64,000 nt of DNA from a virus, in IMG/VR virus record IMGVR_UViG_3300027917_002335, positions 35,502 to 99,501 of that record, one strand, 5' to 3'. Below the pieces are notes generated by a model. That model saw only the letters and a program-made list of their open reading frames with translations, had not been told where the DNA came from and ran no database searches. Positions within the stretch are counted from its first letter, which is position 1, and every line of letters starts with the position of its first letter. The translations under genes and the position numbers were made by a program. Below are positions 24,338 through 32,650 of the stretch, piece by piece.

Positions 24338-24521
24338 GAAACATCTACTCAAAACTCTTAAAAAGATTGGTGATGATATTGTTATTGTTAAGCAAGAAGC
24401 AGTGTATGCCTTTCCTAAGGGTATGTATGAACAGGTAAAAGATAACTTTGCTAAAGCTATTAAAAGTTATCAATATTACAGAGTAGATGAATTTGTTAAA
24501 AAAATTAAGGTGAAAAAATGA
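24312..24521 (+). CDS. Hypothetical 69-aa protein, TTG start
   Basis: TTG at 24312 is preferred, 9 bases after GGAGG; an ATG at 24288 in the same frame precedes that site. Basic, alpha/beta, ends as ATGA with the next gene. Unrecognised. Confidence 0.5.
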   Translation: MSFLIVKNKKHLLKTLKKIGDDIVIVKQEAVYAFPKGMYEQVKDNFAKAIKSYQYYRVDEFVKKIKVKK

Positions 24522-24916
24522 ACCTAAAACAATTAAGAGATTGGGAAGAAACACTCCTTAACAATATTGAGCAGGCTTATGAAGAATACGGTAAAAAATT
24601 TGTGGGGAGATTTTATATTAAGCGAGTTAGAAAAGGAATTAGGGGAACTACTTTTCGTTACTTAACCGCCATGAAAGACACAACAAAAGGAGTAGTTGAC
24701 GAACCACAGTTTAGAGGTAATTATATTTACATATATGGTGTAGATGGACAAAGATTACTCTGTATTAATTTTGAATGTGGTGGTATCCATAGTTGGTGGC
24801 TTATGGCGGAACAATTAAAAGAAAGTTGGGTTCAAATAACTAAGGAAGAAGGTATACAAAAATTAAAAGAATTACTCGCATATTTAAAAATAGAGGATGT
24901 GTTAAAAGTTGTTTAA
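24518..24916 (+). CDS. Hypothetical 132-aa protein
   Basis: N-terminal helix, then a beta-rich centre (NYIYIYGVDGQRLLCINFECGGIHSWW) and a C-terminal helix pair. Overlaps the next gene by 8 bases. No family recognised. Confidence 0.65.
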   Translation: MNLKQLRDWEETLLNNIEQAYEEYGKKFVGRFYIKRVRKGIRGTTFRYLTAMKDTTKGVVDEPQFRGNYIYIYGVDGQRLLCINFECGGIHSWWLMAEQLKESWVQITKEEGIQKLKELLAYLKIEDVLKVV

Positions 24917-25202
24917 AAATACATGGGAAATGTATGAAATGATCAGCAAAGTTAAGAAAACAGGATTTAAAATGCTTAGATTCTTAATGGGCTGGTCGGA
25001 AAGAAAGACAAAAAGACATTTGAAAAAATTACTCAAATATGGATTGGTACAAAAAGCAGAGGGATGTGAAATGTGTGGAAATGAAGAACCATTTTATTTC
25101 CCTACTCCGTGGTATGAACTTATAAACTGGAACGAATTTTTTAAAGAAGACGATGGAGATGATGATGTTCCAGACTGGGTAATGTGTGGAGGTAGTGATT
25201 AA
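24909..25202 (+). CDS. Winged-helix protein with Cys pair (97 aa)
   Basis: TTG start inside the previous gene. Residues about 12-50 (KKTGFKMLRFLMGWSERKTKRHLKKLLKYGLVQKAEG) read as a helix-turn-helix with a basic recognition helix, followed by CEMC (53-56) and an acidic tail DDGDDD. Likely a small DNA-binding regulator. Confidence 0.6.
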   Translation: MFKNTWEMYEMISKVKKTGFKMLRFLMGWSERKTKRHLKKLLKYGLVQKAEGCEMCGNEEPFYFPTPWYELINWNEFFKEDDGDDDVPDWVMCGGSD

Positions 25203-25321
25203 TGAAGAAGAAGAAAAATAGGTGTAAGAAATGGAAATGTAAACAATGTATCTTCTCTTATATCATTTTTAGGAAGAAAAGAAAGAAGAACAAAAGAGTG
25301 GTGAAATGTAGTCTTGACTGA
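25202..25321 (+). CDS. Very basic small protein (39 aa)
   Basis: More than 40 percent Lys/Arg, with C8, CKQC (13, 16) and C36. It could be a nucleic-acid-binding zinc knuckle. Overlaps the next gene by 8 bases. Confidence 0.45.
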   Translation: MKKKKNRCKKWKCKQCIFSYIIFRKKRKKNKRVVKCSLD

Positions 25322-25595
25322 TGTAGAAGAAGAGATTAAAGAATTGGCTAAAATCATAGATGAAACAATTCGAACTACTCCTAATCATCTAAGAGGTTTA
25401 TTAATTCCAGATAAACATATTGATAGATTCTTACATCTTTGTAATTATATGATGGGCAAAGCAAGAGATAGTGAAAAATATTTCAAGATGATGATGGAAG
25501 GAGAGGCTGTAAGAGAACAAATGAAGTTGGAACTTGTTACAAAACTTTGTAAACATTTTGCAACCGATGACAAAGAAGAAAAAGGATTGGAATAA
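25314..25595 (+). CDS. Hypothetical 93-aa helical protein, TTG start
   Basis: Acidic, all-helical. GTGGTGAAATG before the TTG offers a ribosome site. No motif recognised. Confidence 0.6.
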   Translation: MTDVEEEIKELAKIIDETIRTTPNHLRGLLIPDKHIDRFLHLCNYMMGKARDSEKYFKMMMEGEAVREQMKLELVTKLCKHFATDDKEEKGLE

Positions 25596-25869
25596 AATCC
25601 TAGAACAAACTTATGAATTACTTGAAGATGGAGATTGGTATATTGTTTCTTTAAAAGAAATAGATGAATTATACGAAGAACTTGCTGCGATGTCTGGTCA
25701 TTTTAATCCAGAGACAAAAGAATTCAAAGATGGTAAAGAATGGACAGAATTAGACCACAAAATCCATGATATTTGCTACAATTGGTACATCAGAATTATA
25801 GAGAAGAAACTGAAGATAACAAAATATTATGAGAAATACTATGGAAAATATTTAGGTGATAAGAAATAG
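25567..25869 (+). CDS. Hypothetical 100-aa protein
   Basis: ATG at 25567 chosen; earlier in-frame codons fall in the body of the previous gene. Helical, Tyr-rich, with charged N-terminus TKKKKDW. Unrecognised. Confidence 0.55.
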   Translation: MTKKKKDWNKILEQTYELLEDGDWYIVSLKEIDELYEELAAMSGHFNPETKEFKDGKEWTELDHKIHDICYNWYIRIIEKKLKITKYYEKYYGKYLGDKK

Positions 25870-25883
25870 ACTATTGTGAGTTT

Positions 25884-26120
25884 TTGAGAAAATTGTTCGA
25901 TATAGATTTTCCGTGTTGTGCTAGTTGTCACGATGAGTATGAATGGGGTTTGGAAAATGATGTTTATATTCCACTCTGCGAACATGGTGGAGATTGGGAA
26001 GGAGATGAATATCCTCATTTAGCTCTTTGTTGTGCTTTTAATGACTTCATGGATAATCTAACTGAAGAACAAAAACAAAAGATAAGAGATAATTATGACA
26101 AAGTTTTTCACTCTGGTTAA
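25884..26120 (+). CDS. Cys-rich acidic protein (78 aa), TTG start
   Basis: CCASC (11-15), C32 and CC (49-50) with His residues give a likely metal site in an acidic protein. Overlaps the next gene by 26 bases. Confidence 0.55.
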   Translation: MRKLFDIDFPCCASCHDEYEWGLENDVYIPLCEHGGDWEGDEYPHLALCCAFNDFMDNLTEEQKQKIRDNYDKVFHSG

Positions 26121-26502
26121 GGAAGAAGTATGTTTAGCATGGATGGATTTTCATAGTATAGGGCATTTTATAATGGGTCAATTGTGCTTTGCTGGAACTT
26201 ATTTAGTTCTACTCGGCGGATTACCATTCGAATTAAATTTGCCCTACTCTCTTATATCTTCAATTATATTTGGTGTATTATTTGAAGTAATTGAAAATGG
26301 ACCCTGTGTTAAACTGAAATTTGCTGGTCGAAAAGATTCTGTTGAAAATTCGGTTGCTGATATTGTTTTAGTGATATTAGGAGCAATCTTTGAATTTGTA
26401 TTAATTGGTTTTGCTTCATTAACAATTAATATCGTTTTAAACACGACAGTCTTTGTAGTTTTAATGATTTTGTATCTCAAATTGAGAATGTTAACATGTT
26501 AG
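26095..26502 (+). CDS. Four-span membrane protein (135 aa)
   Basis: Hydrophobic segments at about 22-40, 50-65, 88-110 and 113-130. Conserved-looking polar residues lie in DFHSIGHFIMG (19-29), EVIEN (64-68) and DSVENSVAD (81-89), a pattern like VanZ/DUF2585-type membrane proteins. Function unknown. Confidence 0.65.
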   Translation: MTKFFTLVKEEVCLAWMDFHSIGHFIMGQLCFAGTYLVLLGGLPFELNLPYSLISSIIFGVLFEVIENGPCVKLKFAGRKDSVENSVADIVLVILGAIFEFVLIGFASLTINIVLNTTVFVVLMILYLKLRMLTC

Positions 26503-26972
26503 TTAAATTACATTGCGGAGCAGAATATGACTTTCATACCATAAAAAGTATAACTGATTTAGGAAATGGAACGCTTGAGATAGTAGGAAATTTTAAACCT
26601 AGAGGTAAGTACCAAACAATTGTTATTTTTATAATCTCAATTGAGAATTGGGAAGAGGTTTCAAAAGAAAAGATATCATTAAAGCCTTATTTTTGTAGTG
26701 AATGTAAAAAACTCCATAAAAATGGAGAAATATTTGAGGCTCATAAGAAGTATTATATGAAAAAAGATGAAGCGATTCCAAGTGATAAAATCCTTGAGGC
26801 AGATTTAACAAAACTAAAAGAATTTAGTAAAAGACAGTTAAAAAGTCTTATGGATAGAATGAAGTGGAATCCGAATAAAACAGATTTATATACAAAAGAA
26901 ATAAACAAGCTATTAATATATGAAGGAGTGGTGACTGATGAGGAGTTTCTCGAAAATTACCAAATTAAATGA
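26496..26972 (+). CDS. Hypothetical 158-aa protein with Cys pair
   Basis: A beta-rich N-terminal half, then YFCSECKKLHKNG (about 66-78), a possible zinc knuckle, and a basic helical end. Overlaps the next gene by 35 bases. Unrecognised. Confidence 0.6.
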   Translation: MLVKLHCGAEYDFHTIKSITDLGNGTLEIVGNFKPRGKYQTIVIFIISIENWEEVSKEKISLKPYFCSECKKLHKNGEIFEAHKKYYMKKDEAIPSDKILEADLTKLKEFSKRQLKSLMDRMKWNPNKTDLYTKEINKLLIYEGVVTDEEFLENYQIK

Positions 26973-27144
26973 TAAAAAATTGTTGGAATTTATTGTCGAA
27001 AAATGCAATAATGATAACACATTTTACATGACTTTACTTGAAGAGTTGACTGATGATTGTCCCTTTAGGGAAAGTTGTGGAGAAGAATATATGGAAGATT
27101 ATGGAGGTAATTACGATGACGGCAGATATGATGCCTACGACTGA
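26938..27144 (+). CDS. Hypothetical 68-aa acidic protein
   Basis: GGAGTGGTGACTG precedes the ATG. Acidic, with C42 and C48 in DDCPFRESCG and a Tyr/Asp/Gly-rich end. Overlaps the next gene. Confidence 0.55.
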   Translation: MRSFSKITKLNDKKLLEFIVEKCNNDNTFYMTLLEELTDDCPFRESCGEEYMEDYGGNYDDGRYDAYD

Positions 27145-27268
27145 ATGTGAATATATTGGTGAATGTAAACATTTTAATGAGGATAGTGTTTTATGTTTTT
27201 CCAAATTAAAATATGCTTGTTCTCATTATCATTATAGAATGTATTGGGATGAAGATGAGAAAGATTAA
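27116..27268 (+). CDS. Cys-rich small protein (50 aa)
   Basis: Start set at 27116 because GGAGGTAA lies 8 bases upstream. C11, C17, C28 and C36 with His suggest a metal site. Ends inside the next gene. Confidence 0.55.
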   Translation: MTADMMPTTECEYIGECKHFNEDSVLCFSKLKYACSHYHYRMYWDEDEKD

Positions 27269-27587
27269 AAAACAAGTTAATAAATATTTTGAGGATTTAA
27301 AAATGAGTAAAGCAAAAGAAGAGAAGAATTTTTTGGCTGATTTTACGCCAAACGGGATGGAACCATCTAATGGAGTTAGACATCATCATTATAAACTTTC
27401 AGATGTTGTATGTAAACTTCTTACTAAGATGGAAGAAATTGAGAATACAATTGAAGTAGTGAAACATTTTTTGGGAGAAGAACTCTACTGCGCTATGAGT
27501 AAAAAAGTTAAGAGGATAAAACAACAAGAGAAGAAAATATTGGAAGAACAGCAGAAACTTGTTGAATTAAAGGGAGGATTATGTTAA
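27255..27587 (+). CDS. Coiled-coil protein (110 aa)
   Basis: ATG at 27255 chosen over an in-frame ATG at 27213 inside the previous gene. The C-terminal half (about 60-108) is a heptad-rich coiled coil (KRIKQQEKKILEEQQKLVELK). GGAGG near its end is the ribosome site for RNase HI. Unrecognised. Confidence 0.6.
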   Translation: MRKIKKQVNKYFEDLKMSKAKEEKNFLADFTPNGMEPSNGVRHHHYKLSDVVCKLLTKMEEIENTIEVVKHFLGEELYCAMSKKVKRIKQQEKKILEEQQKLVELKGGLC

Positions 27588-28033
27588 GACTATTTATTGA
27601 CGGGAGTGCAACACCAAATCCAGGACTAGGTGGAATTGGATTTGTGTTGTATGATGACGACAAACAAATTATGCACGGATATACATATCTTGGTGAAAAC
27701 ATAACAAATAATATGGCTGAATTCTTAGCTGTTCCTCACTCTCTTTTTCATATCATTAACGCATTTAAACCAAAGGAGTTAGAAATTAATACTGACAGTG
27801 AACTTGTTTATTCAGCATTTATGGGAACGAAACAAGTGAGAAATGTTAAACTTGTTGATATATTTGAAGCAGGTCTACAAACAACTTCTCTTATTTCAGA
27901 AATTCATTGGAATAAAATAAGTAGATTGCTTAATGGATATGCCGACAATTTAGCAAGAAGAGCTATTAATAAGAAAGATTCCGAGGTTTATATAAATGCG
28001 AGCAGAATTCCAAAAACTGGTAAAGAGGATTAA
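27581..28033 (+). CDS. rnhA: Ribonuclease HI
   Basis: Cleaves RNA in RNA-DNA hybrids, probably removing primers. 150 residues with the four catalytic acids in order: D7 (FIDGSATPNPG), E47 (NNMAEFLA), D72 (INTDSELV) and D122 (GYADNLARRA). Length is normal. It overlaps both neighbours and sits in the small-gene operon rather than with the polymerase. Confidence 0.92.
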   Translation: MLRLFIDGSATPNPGLGGIGFVLYDDDKQIMHGYTYLGENITNNMAEFLAVPHSLFHIINAFKPKELEINTDSELVYSAFMGTKQVRNVKLVDIFEAGLQTTSLISEIHWNKISRLLNGYADNLARRAINKKDSEVYINASRIPKTGKED

Positions 28034-28226
28034 GGAAGTATGGGAAATCTTGTTTATATTTGTTACTTTTGTTATTACTATGATTATTATGATTGTGTTT
28101 GTTGCTCATAGTAGTAATGATCTTGAACAAAATATAGCAATGATGATAGGAAGTGTATTTTATTTTACTATGATGGCGGTGGTATTAGTTGTATTGCCCA
28201 GAATGCGGAAAAGAAAGCGCAAGTGA
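27996..28226 (+). CDS. Two-span membrane protein (76 aa)
   Basis: Basic N-terminus, hydrophobic segments at about 17-37 and 48-66, then a very basic end PRMRKRKRK. Overlaps RNase HI and TFB genes by about 38 bases each. Unrecognised. Confidence 0.55.
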   Translation: MRAEFQKLVKRIKEVWEILFIFVTFVITMIIMIVFVAHSSNDLEQNIAMMIGSVFYFTMMAVVLVVLPRMRKRKRK

Positions 28227-29235
28227 ATATGTTTGTACTAATTGTGGATTAGTATTTGAAGATAAACCTATAACAAATCAACCACCTATTTCACCTGAGA
28301 GCGAGGTAATCAGAGGTGGGAAGTTTAGATCCAAGTATCTTAAGGATCTACTCTCTCCCACCAAAATTAATTTAAAACATGTAAATGACGATATGAAGAG
28401 AATCCTAAAAAAGAATACTCCGTTTTGGGATTTGAAAAGAACATTAATCATTCACAATGAAATCAAACGATTATGTTGTTTATTAAATTTAAATAAAAAT
28501 GTAGAAATAAGTTGTGTTTATTATCTTAATAAGATTAAGTCTAAGAGTAAAGAACTTGGATTTTCTCTATTCAAAAAAGGAGGAAGTTCACTCGAAAAAA
28601 TTGCTCACGCTATTGTTTTCTTAGTAGCCAGAGTAGAAGATTTACCACTTACTCTATATGATTTTGAAAGAATTGGATTAGATAAAAAGGAAGTATACAA
28701 ACAATATTCAAGGTTAAAGAGAGATTTAAAGATAAGATTTAAACCAACCGACGCAAGTGTTTATATTAATAAAATTTTAAAACAATTAGATTTACAAATA
28801 AGAGATGAATCATTGTTGTCTTTATGCGCCACTTCATTTATAATGAAAGTTGGTGTCTTAGAAGAATTAACAACTCATCCTCTTGGATTTAGAAATCAAA
28901 TTGTTAAAACAGCAGCAGTTATATATATGCTTGGAGGAAGTGTTTATCGTATTACTCAAAAAGAAATTTGTAATATAGTGGGATGTAATACACATGCACT
29001 ACGAAATAGAATTGAAGAAATAAAAGATTTGCTTTATAAGGTTGGTAAAATTCGTTTTGAAGATAAACACTGGAGAAAATTTAATAAAGAATATAAGCCG
29101 TTTATTGATAATATGTCGAAAATACTTGAAAGACCAAAATACTTTATAAGTGGTTTAGTAGATTTAAAATATCAAATGGAAATAACCAAAGCATTCAAAG
29201 GAATTATAGAATTGGAGTTTAAAGATGCTAGTTAG
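28189..29235 (+). CDS. tfb: TFB-like transcription initiation factor
   Basis: 348 residues from a TTG start. N-terminal zinc ribbon C3/C6/C16/C19 (CPECG...CTNCG), a linker in the place of the B-reader, then helical repeats consistent with the paired cyclin folds: about 75-180 and 195-300, the latter with a helix-turn-helix-like ITQKEICNIVGCNTHALRNRIEEI. TFB recruits RNA polymerase to TBP-bound promoters. A viral copy could redirect host polymerase to viral promoters. The cyclin repeats are divergent, but ribbon plus layout make the call firm. Confidence 0.8.
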   Translation: MYCPECGKESASEYVCTNCGLVFEDKPITNQPPISPESEVIRGGKFRSKYLKDLLSPTKINLKHVNDDMKRILKKNTPFWDLKRTLIIHNEIKRLCCLLNLNKNVEISCVYYLNKIKSKSKELGFSLFKKGGSSLEKIAHAIVFLVARVEDLPLTLYDFERIGLDKKEVYKQYSRLKRDLKIRFKPTDASVYINKILKQLDLQIRDESLLSLCATSFIMKVGVLEELTTHPLGFRNQIVKTAAVIYMLGGSVYRITQKEICNIVGCNTHALRNRIEEIKDLLYKVGKIRFEDKHWRKFNKEYKPFIDNMSKILERPKYFISGLVDLKYQMEITKAFKGIIELEFKDAS

Positions 29236-29380
29236 ATTTAAATGTTTTTGTGTCACAACCGACTGTTATAGTTGTCCATTTAGTAGATATGTCGATTGTA
29301 AAGTTATGGAAAAAACTGTATCATGGAAATGTGTAGAAATTGATTTTGAAGCCAGTTGGTCTTTTGGTGAGGAATTATGA
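29225..29380 (+). CDS. Cys-rich small protein (51 aa)
   Basis: Seven cysteines (CFC, C14, C17 in DCYSC, C25, C36) within 36 residues; probably zinc-binding. Overlaps the TFB stop and couples to the next gene through ATGA. Confidence 0.55.
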   Translation: MLVRFKCFCVTTDCYSCPFSRYVDCKVMEKTVSWKCVEIDFEASWSFGEEL

Positions 29381-29487
29381 AAAAAAGAAATATTGATGTT
29401 GGATGGGTGATTAGTGCACTTTTAAGCATAGCATTCATTATCGGCATTATATTATTATTTATATTTTTTATGGCGTTATTAGGATGA
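29377..29487 (+). CDS. Single-span membrane peptide (36 aa)
   Basis: Basic start MKKR, then one hydrophobic helix (residues 9-35). ATGA overlaps on both ends argue that it is translated. Confidence 0.5.
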   Translation: MKKRNIDVGWVISALLSIAFIIGIILLFIFFMALLG

Positions 29488-30032
29488 CGGAAGAGAGAAT
29501 TAAAAAATTAGAGGAATCTATCACAAAATTAACACAAATGCTGGAACACTGTGGCAAGAGGCTGATGAGGATGGAACACGAGATAAATGTGTTGCGTATG
29601 TCTTCTAAGGGAGGATTTACAGTAGCAACAGATCATTTGGAAAAATTGAAAATGGAAGTGAAACAACTTAGATATGAATTGGATGCTGTTATGTATGGAA
29701 CACCTCGTAATTTTATTGTAGAAGAAGTTAAAAATTCTTTAGAAGGAAAAATACGAGGATTAGATAACGAACTTGAAGCACACCATTATCAGTTGGATGA
29801 TATAAGAAAAGAGATAAGAGAATTAGTTGAACGGATGAATATCTTGGAGCAACCAGATTTATTTAGAAAGATAGAAGTCACTCGTGATTATCATTTAAAG
29901 CCAAGCGCTTGTCCTGTGTGTGGCGGAAGAGGAACCGTTTCTTCTGATTTTTACACCAAAATCCAAAGTACTGCTTCTCTTGAAGAAGTAAAATGTGAGA
30001 GTTGTAATGGAGCTGGTGTATTATGGGGATGA
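29484..30032 (+). CDS. Coiled-coil protein with DnaJ-type zinc ends (182 aa)
   Basis: Residues 1-130 are almost continuous coiled coil. The C-terminus has CPVCGGRGTV (about 145-154) and CESCNGAGVLWG (about 171-182), two halves of a DnaJ-like CxxCxGxG zinc finger. Possibly a chaperone adaptor. ATGA overlap with the next gene. Confidence 0.65.
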   Translation: MTEERIKKLEESITKLTQMLEHCGKRLMRMEHEINVLRMSSKGGFTVATDHLEKLKMEVKQLRYELDAVMYGTPRNFIVEEVKNSLEGKIRGLDNELEAHHYQLDDIRKEIRELVERMNILEQPDLFRKIEVTRDYHLKPSACPVCGGRGTVSSDFYTKIQSTASLEEVKCESCNGAGVLWG

Positions 30033-30211
30033 AGGAAAGGTATAAAATAGGAGAACATTTTTACTGGTGCAAACGCTGTGATGTAGATTTAACCATAACA
30101 AAAGTTATAGGTTATCTTGTTATTTGTGTTTGTAAATGTTGCGGTAAAGTAGTAGGTTATTATGATACATTAATGAAATTTTTAGATGAAGAAGATGGTA
30201 AAGAAAACTAA
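30029..30211 (+). CDS. Zinc-ribbon protein (60 aa)
   Basis: ATG at 30029 overlaps the preceding stop as ATGA. CKRC (14, 17) and CVCKCC cluster (33-38) form a zinc ribbon around a beta hairpin. Confidence 0.55.
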   Translation: MKERYKIGEHFYWCKRCDVDLTITKVIGYLVICVCKCCGKVVGYYDTLMKFLDEEDGKEN

Positions 30212-30332
30212 AGATGGATGTTGGCAATTTACCTATTGTAATGAATGTATGTTATATCCAATGGGATTGGGTTGTCCACATCAAGAGGAAGAAAATGATA
30301 AAGAAGACGATTCTGAAAGCAATAATTTATAG
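30195..30332 (+). CDS. Small Cys-containing protein (45 aa)
   Basis: C9, CNEC (15, 18), C27 with HQ following: plausible zinc site, then an acidic tail EEENDKEDDSES. Overlaps both neighbours. Confidence 0.5.
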   Translation: MVKKTKDGCWQFTYCNECMLYPMGLGCPHQEEENDKEDDSESNNL

Positions 30333-30495
30333 ATTAATAAGTTTTTGTGTAGTTTATCTACTCGTTTTCTTATTTACAGGACAATTAGTTCAAGCAACTT
30401 ATATAACAGTCTTGCTGGAAATGATTAAAACTATACAATATTTCTTATATGAATTATTATGGAAAAGGTTAAGTAAAAATGAACCAAAAGTGTGA
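30295..30495 (+). CDS. DUF2061-like membrane protein (66 aa)
   Basis: Start at 30295 gives KKTILKAIIYRLISFCVVYLL-V-FLFTGQ followed by a second span and LYELLWKRLSK. The K-A-x-x-Y-R-x-x-S start, GQLVQA middle and ExLWxRL end match the DUF2061 pattern of small two-span proteins. Function unknown. Confidence 0.65.
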   Translation: MIKKTILKAIIYRLISFCVVYLLVFLFTGQLVQATYITVLLEMIKTIQYFLYELLWKRLSKNEPKV

Positions 30496-30610
30496 AAATT
30501 GTGAATACTGGAGAGAAATTGGAGATAAAGTAGGTCATTGTTGTATTTTACCAGCATATACCGATTATTATTATTGGTGTGAGGAATATGAAAGAAGAAC
30601 ATCCTTATAA
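30479..30610 (+). CDS. Zinc-binding small protein (43 aa)
   Basis: CENC (5, 8), HCC (20-22) and C34 with aromatic residues. Resembles the small four-Cys proteins at 32495 and 29225 (CxNCxYW/F start), suggesting a local family. Confidence 0.55.
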   Translation: MNQKCENCEYWREIGDKVGHCCILPAYTDYYYWCEEYERRTSL

Positions 30611-30812
30611 AACAGGTTCGAATATTTATTCTATGAACCCCTACCTGCTCAAAAGTTTAGGAATAAACATAGACGAAAATTGTGTTGTGTGTGGCAAAGA
30701 TCAATCTTATAATATGTATTATGTTCACGATGGAATGATTCATTGTATTCCTTGTGCAATAAAACATAAACACATAACACAAGAGGAGGCAGATTTACAT
30801 GTTGATGAATAG
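30588..30812 (+). CDS. Zinc-binding protein (74 aa)
   Basis: CVVC (32, 35) and CIPC (54, 57) with several His. ATG at 30588 follows TGTGAGGAAT; a GTG at 30579 is also possible. Unrecognised. Confidence 0.55.
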   Translation: MKEEHPYKTGSNIYSMNPYLLKSLGINIDENCVVCGKDQSYNMYYVHDGMIHCIPCAIKHKHITQEEADLHVDE

Positions 30813-31062
30813 TTTTACAAATTACCAAAAATGTGATATTTATCACAGTAGTTTTTATCCAATAGAAATAAGAGCAAGAGATATGGATACAACCAAAAAA
30901 GTAATAATGAGAAATAAATGCGACTGGTGTGGATATTCAACTGGTTTGTTAAGAAAAGCAAGCCATGAATCTTATGTTATATTTTGTGAGAAATGTAGCA
31001 AAATATTAAAAATATTGGAGAGACAAATAGAAGCAGGAAACATTATATGGAGAGAAATTTAA
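30799..31062 (+). CDS. Zinc-binding protein (87 aa)
   Basis: CDWC (41, 44) and CEKC (63, 66) with basic surroundings and a helical end. Overlaps the previous gene by 14 bases. Confidence 0.55.
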   Translation: MLMNSFTNYQKCDIYHSSFYPIEIRARDMDTTKKVIMRNKCDWCGYSTGLLRKASHESYVIFCEKCSKILKILERQIEAGNIIWREI

Positions 31063-31220
31063 TGTATGAAAGAAAAATGTGCCCTATGTGTGGAGCAGTG
31101 GGAAAAGATTTAAGAGAAGTAGAAGATAGAAGACCAAGTAGAAGAATGTATAGAATTTCTACTGGAACTTTTATGTATCCTAAAAAGAATTATTGTAAAA
31201 AATGCGGGTATGAATGGTAA
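31062..31220 (+). CDS. Zinc-ribbon protein (52 aa)
   Basis: CPMC (7, 10) and CKKC (45, 48) flank an Arg-rich stretch (EDRRPSRRMYR). Stop and next start overlap (TAATG). Confidence 0.6.
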   Translation: MYERKMCPMCGAVGKDLREVEDRRPSRRMYRISTGTFMYPKKNYCKKCGYEW

Positions 31221-31663
31221 TGAGCTTACAAAGATTTATGGATGGAGTTTTTGAAGGAATTTGGGACACAAAAGATTTCAAAACAGATAAGTTTATTGCG
31301 TGGGATATAGGTTCGGAGATTGTAATTAATCGGAATTTTTTTCCCGATGATATAAGAATTTATACAGAATATAAAACAGTTCAAATGGTTTATTCTTATA
31401 AAACTGGCGTATGTATTGAATGGAACGGAAACTATTTCTTTGCTAATATGATAAAGAAATATATTGAAGAAGGATTTCAAAACAAACCTGTTGAAATAAG
31501 ATTTTTTAGGGCTGGTTTAGTTTATATGGAGTTTAAGATAGATGAAACTTACTCCTTTGTTGTTCAACAAATTATGGATTACGATGGTAAAGGAGATTTA
31601 AAACCAATACCATTTGACAAAGTATTTAAAAATGTAACAATTTCAAGTGATATGGAATTATGA
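31220..31663 (+). CDS. Hypothetical 147-aa protein with DMEL tail
   Basis: Beta-rich, with repeated aromatic strands and no recognised motif. It ends in ISSDMEL, the first of six proteins here with this C-terminal tail. The stop overlaps the next start as ATGA. Start ATG 31220 is chosen over 31214 because it overlaps the previous stop. Confidence 0.65.
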   Translation: MSLQRFMDGVFEGIWDTKDFKTDKFIAWDIGSEIVINRNFFPDDIRIYTEYKTVQMVYSYKTGVCIEWNGNYFFANMIKKYIEEGFQNKPVEIRFFRAGLVYMEFKIDETYSFVVQQIMDYDGKGDLKPIPFDKVFKNVTISSDMEL

Positions 31664-31869
31664 AATATAAGTCAAGTGAAGATGTATGGATAGTAATGTT
31701 TGAAAATGTAGGATATTCTTGGCTTCCTCAATACATTATTAGTGTGTTTGCTGATAAGAAGAGAGCGGAAGAAGAAGTTGCTTATCTGAAAGACAATCCA
31801 AGATTTAAATTTGTCCTACTCGAAAAACAGAAAGTAAATGCTGAAAAAAAGGCGAAGAAAGAAAAATGA
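31660..31869 (+). CDS. Hypothetical 69-aa protein
   Basis: Alpha/beta (WIVMFENVGYSW..YIISVFADKKRAEEEVAYL) with a Lys-rich end. Reads like a small DUF-type ferredoxin fold. ATGA overlaps on both sides. Confidence 0.55.
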   Translation: MKYKSSEDVWIVMFENVGYSWLPQYIISVFADKKRAEEEVAYLKDNPRFKFVLLEKQKVNAEKKAKKEK

Positions 31870-32033
31870 GCAAAATAGGAAGAATATTGAAATGGATTTT
31901 TGCAAGACCAAGATGCTTTTTATGTAGAAAGAGATTTCATAAAGGAGACCAAGTTGTAGAATTTTTTGGCGGATTTGCGCACTATACTTGTTTCGATAAA
32001 CAAATGCAAGAAAACGAAGAAAGAGGAAAATGA
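31866..32033 (+). CDS. Small basic zinc-knuckle protein (55 aa)
   Basis: CFLC (17, 20) and H40/C42 (AHYTC) could bind zinc, with a basic N-terminus. ATGA overlaps on both sides. Confidence 0.55.
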   Translation: MSKIGRILKWIFARPRCFLCRKRFHKGDQVVEFFGGFAHYTCFDKQMQENEERGK

Positions 32034-32320
32034 TACTAGGCGAATTATTAAAAACCGAAGGATTTGACAACTTTGAAGAAAAAGAAATAATAAGGCATAT
32101 ACTTTGGGGAATTTTTGAATGGGAAGTACAAAAAAGAATTTATAGAATAAACCGTGAAGGAATTGTTGCCTTAGAAAAATCAATTAACTCGGTTTTTGAG
32201 AAATTCATTAAACCAAGATATAAAGTTAGAGCAACAATTCTTGATCATTCCGACGATGATGCCGCTTGGGGAGTTGCTATGATGGAAAGAAAAATAGATT
32301 TTAAGTTGATAAAAGAATGA
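32030..32320 (+). CDS. Hypothetical 96-aa protein
   Basis: N-terminal helices, then a strand pair VRATILDHSDDDAAWGVAMMERKIDF. No family recognised. ATGA overlaps. Confidence 0.55.
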   Translation: MILGELLKTEGFDNFEEKEIIRHILWGIFEWEVQKRIYRINREGIVALEKSINSVFEKFIKPRYKVRATILDHSDDDAAWGVAMMERKIDFKLIKE

Positions 32321-32520
32321 GAAGACAACAATACAATCACAAACAATTAAGAAGGAAAAAGAAGCATAAGAAAAGGGATAATAAATATCAAATTCCTCAT
32401 TTGTATCCTTGTGCTAATCCAAAAGCTACTCGAAGATATTTGAGAGATCATAAATGTAAAGTATGTGGAAGATATTTTTATAAATGTGAGTGCGATGACA
32501 AAAATAAGAATAAATTATAA
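32317..32520 (+). CDS. Very basic zinc-finger-like protein (67 aa)
   Basis: Lys/Arg/His-rich first half, then C32, CKVC (47, 50), C57 and C59. Likely nucleic-acid binding. Confidence 0.55.
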   Translation: MRRQQYNHKQLRRKKKHKKRDNKYQIPHLYPCANPKATRRYLRDHKCKVCGRYFYKCECDDKNKNKL

Positions 32521-32650
32521 TGTGGTTTGTAAAAACTGTGAATATTTTAATGGTTTTCACAATTATTGTGTTAAATATCATGTTCCTACTCGCGGCGATG
32601 ATTGGGGATGTAATAAACACAAAAAAAATAAAAGAGGTTATTTATCTTGA
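32495..32650 (+). CDS. Zinc-binding small protein (51 aa)
   Basis: ATG at 32495. CKNCEYFNGF (12-21), C25, and C39 echo the protein at 30479. Basic end. Overlaps the previous gene by 26 bases. Confidence 0.5.
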   Translation: MTKIRINYNVVCKNCEYFNGFHNYCVKYHVPTRGDDWGCNKHKKNKRGYLS

